DNA of 64,000 nt from Streptomyces tanashiensis (GTDB lineage Bacteria; Actinomycetota; Actinomycetes; Streptomycetales; Streptomycetaceae). The stretch lies in NCBI RefSeq assembly GCF_014648895.1, contig NZ_BMRZ01000004.1, positions 186,001-250,000 on the forward strand. The letters run 5' to 3'. The position numbers and the translations under genes are program-made. The notes under the pieces were generated by a model. That model was given only the letters and a program-made list of their open reading frames with translations. It had not been told where the DNA came from and searched no databases. Shown piece by piece: positions 62,950-64,000 of this stretch; position 1 is the stretch's first letter, and each line of letters starts with the position of its first letter.

Positions 62950-64000
62950 TCAGCCGATGGTGTTCTCGACGCCCTTCCTGGCGTTCGACCAGGCCTTCTC
63001 GGGAGAGGTGCCCTTGCGTTCGACCTCGCTCAGCGCGTTGGTGATCTGCTGGGCGATGTTCTGGTCGTGCACACCGAGGACCTGCACCGGGGCCGCCTTC
63101 GCCGCGTCGCCGAAGATCTTCCCGGTCGGGGCGCCGGAGAAGAACGCGTCCTTCGCGCCGGCGACCTTCTCGATCGCGCCCGTGGCGGAGGGGAAGTTGC
63201 CCTGCTTCTCGAAGAGCCGGGTCTGCTGCTCGGGCGCGGTGAGCCACTTGATCAGCTCGTACGCCTCCTTCTTGTGCTTCGCGGCGCGGGGCACGGCGAG
63301 GTAGGAGCCGCCCCAGTTGCCGGCGCCGCCGGGGAGCGTGGCGACGTCCCACTTGCCCTTGCCGGCCTCACCGGCCTGGCCCTTGATGTAGCCGAGCATC
63401 CACGCGGGGCAGGGGATCGTGGCGAAGGAACCGGCGGCGAAGGCCTGGTTCCACTGCGGGGACCACTGGTCGAGCTTGGCGCTCAGGCCGCCCTGCGCGG
63501 CCTCGACGGCGTGGTCCCAGGCGGTGCGCAGGGCGGGGTTGTCCTCCCAGATCAGCTTCCCGGAGGCGTCGTAGTACCGCTCCTTCTCCTGCCCGATCAT
63601 GATCGAGTAGAGGCTGCCGACGCTGTCGATCCACGCGCTCTTCCCGGGGGCCTTGGCCTTGTACTGCTTCCCGAGCTCCAGGTAGCCGTCCCAGGTGGCC
63701 CACTTCTTCGCGAGTTCCTCGCGGTCGGTCGGCAGTCCTGCCTGCTTGAAGAGGTCCGTGCGGTAGCACAGGGCCTCCGGGCCGACGTCCGTGCCGAGGC
63801 CGAGGACCTCGCCGCCCTTGCCGGTGGCGGCGGCCCACTTGGCCGGGGCGAACTGGTCCTCCAGGCTGTCCGCCCCGTACTTCTTGAGGTCCTCGAACCG
63901 TTCGGCCTGCTGCTGGGTGACGGAGGCGATCCGGCCGACCTCGATGCCCTGCACGTCGGCGAGGCCCCCGCCGCCGGCGAGCCGCGTCTGGAGGGACTTC
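62950..64000 (-). CDS. Sugar ABC transporter substrate-binding protein (CebE-like, N-terminus outside window)
   Basis: About 350 C-terminal residues of an extracytoplasmic sugar-binding protein (SBP_bac_1 type). DVGPEALCYRTDLFKQAGLPTD, WTWDGYLELGKQYKAK-like sequence, FAAGSFATIPCPAWMLGYIKG, GGSYLAVPRAAKHKKEAYELIKWLTAPEQQ and FPSATGAIEKV are hallmark segments. The signal peptide, lipobox and promoter are beyond the right edge, so the regulator site (for example a CebR box) cannot be checked. Order with two permeases and a GH1 enzyme suggests cello-oligosaccharide uptake. Confidence 0.88.
   Translation of the reverse strand, partial: KSLQTRLAGGGGLADVQGIEVGRIASVTQQQAERFEDLKKYGADSLEDQFAPAKWAAATGKGGEVLGLGTDVGPEALCYRTDLFKQAGLPTDREELAKKWATWDGYLELGKQYKAKAPGKSAWIDSVGSLYSIMIGQEKERYYDASGKLIWEDNPALRTAWDHAVEAAQGGLSAKLDQWSPQWNQAFAAGSFATIPCPAWMLGYIKGQAGEAGKGKWDVATLPGGAGNWGGSYLAVPRAAKHKKEAYELIKWLTAPEQQTRLFEKQGNFPSATGAIEKVAGAKDAFFSGAPTGKIFGDAAKAAPVQVLGVHDQNIAQQITNALSEVERKGTSPEKAWSNARKGVENTIG

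Overview
The window reads as a piece of a Streptomyces-type actinobacterial chromosome. It has very high GC throughout, strong third-position G/C bias, frequent GTG and some TTG starts, ATGA/GTGA start-stop overlaps inside operons, twin-arginine and lipoprotein signals, and gene families typical of streptomycetes. I see 53 protein-coding genes, two of them cut by the window edges. I see no tRNA, rRNA, CRISPR array, transposase or prophage gene.

Layout, left to right. (1) 1-6.5 kb: an AurF-type diiron oxygenase (cut at the left edge) with two tandem operators, a secreted subtilisin-like protease, a secreted multidomain alpha-amylase and a small membrane protein. (2) 6.5-15.5 kb: a MarR/drug-efflux pair with three phased operator copies, a double Lrp regulator divergent from an efflux pump coupled to an M20 amidohydrolase, an SMP-30 lactonase, a VOC protein and a GNAT acetyltransferase. 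(3) 15.5-22.2 kb: a six-gene operon led by a GntR regulator. It encodes a two-cluster ferredoxin, a NitT/TauT-type ABC importer and an AprA-like flavoprotein fused to HEAT repeats. (4) 22.4-25.0 kb: a MerR regulator divergent from a tandem alpha/beta-hydrolase across a 19-bp-spacer promoter. (5) 25.3-34.2 kb: an oligopeptide-type ABC importer divergent from a LacI regulator, then a YtcJ-like amidohydrolase divergent from a TetR regulator. (6) 34.4-48.5 kb: an aromatic-acid catabolic island, described below. (7) 48.6-53 kb: a DadA-like oxidoreductase, a VOC protein, a lipoprotein and an ATP-grasp protein. (8) 53-58.7 kb: a large exported beta-propeller/lectin-like protein divergent from a Tat-exported PL6 polysaccharide lyase, separated by a long hairpin. 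(9) 58.7-64 kb: a GPP34 protein and a sugar ABC importer with a GH1 beta-glucosidase in the cebEFG-bglC order (the binding protein is cut at the right edge).

The most coherent system is the aromatic island. A fused double-IclR regulator (PobR-like) diverges from pcaI-pcaJ-pcaH-pcaG-pcaB-pcaDC-pobA. Across a strong terminator lies a convergent four-gene operon (SDR, amidohydrolase, CoA ligase, MaoC) with a divergent PaaX regulator. Its content matches the Rhodococcus CouN/CouO/CouL/CouM set for beta-oxidative deacetylation of p-hydroxycinnamates. Together the genes would take p-coumarate to 4-hydroxybenzoate, protocatechuate and beta-ketoadipyl-CoA. The final thiolase (pcaF) is missing from the locus.

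The least familiar system is the 15.5-22.2 kb operon. A NitT/TauT importer whose binding protein carries a NosL-like C-terminal region is encoded with an adenylylsulfate-reductase-like flavoprotein/ferredoxin pair. I could not run homology searches. Family calls rest on motifs and overall sequence resemblance.
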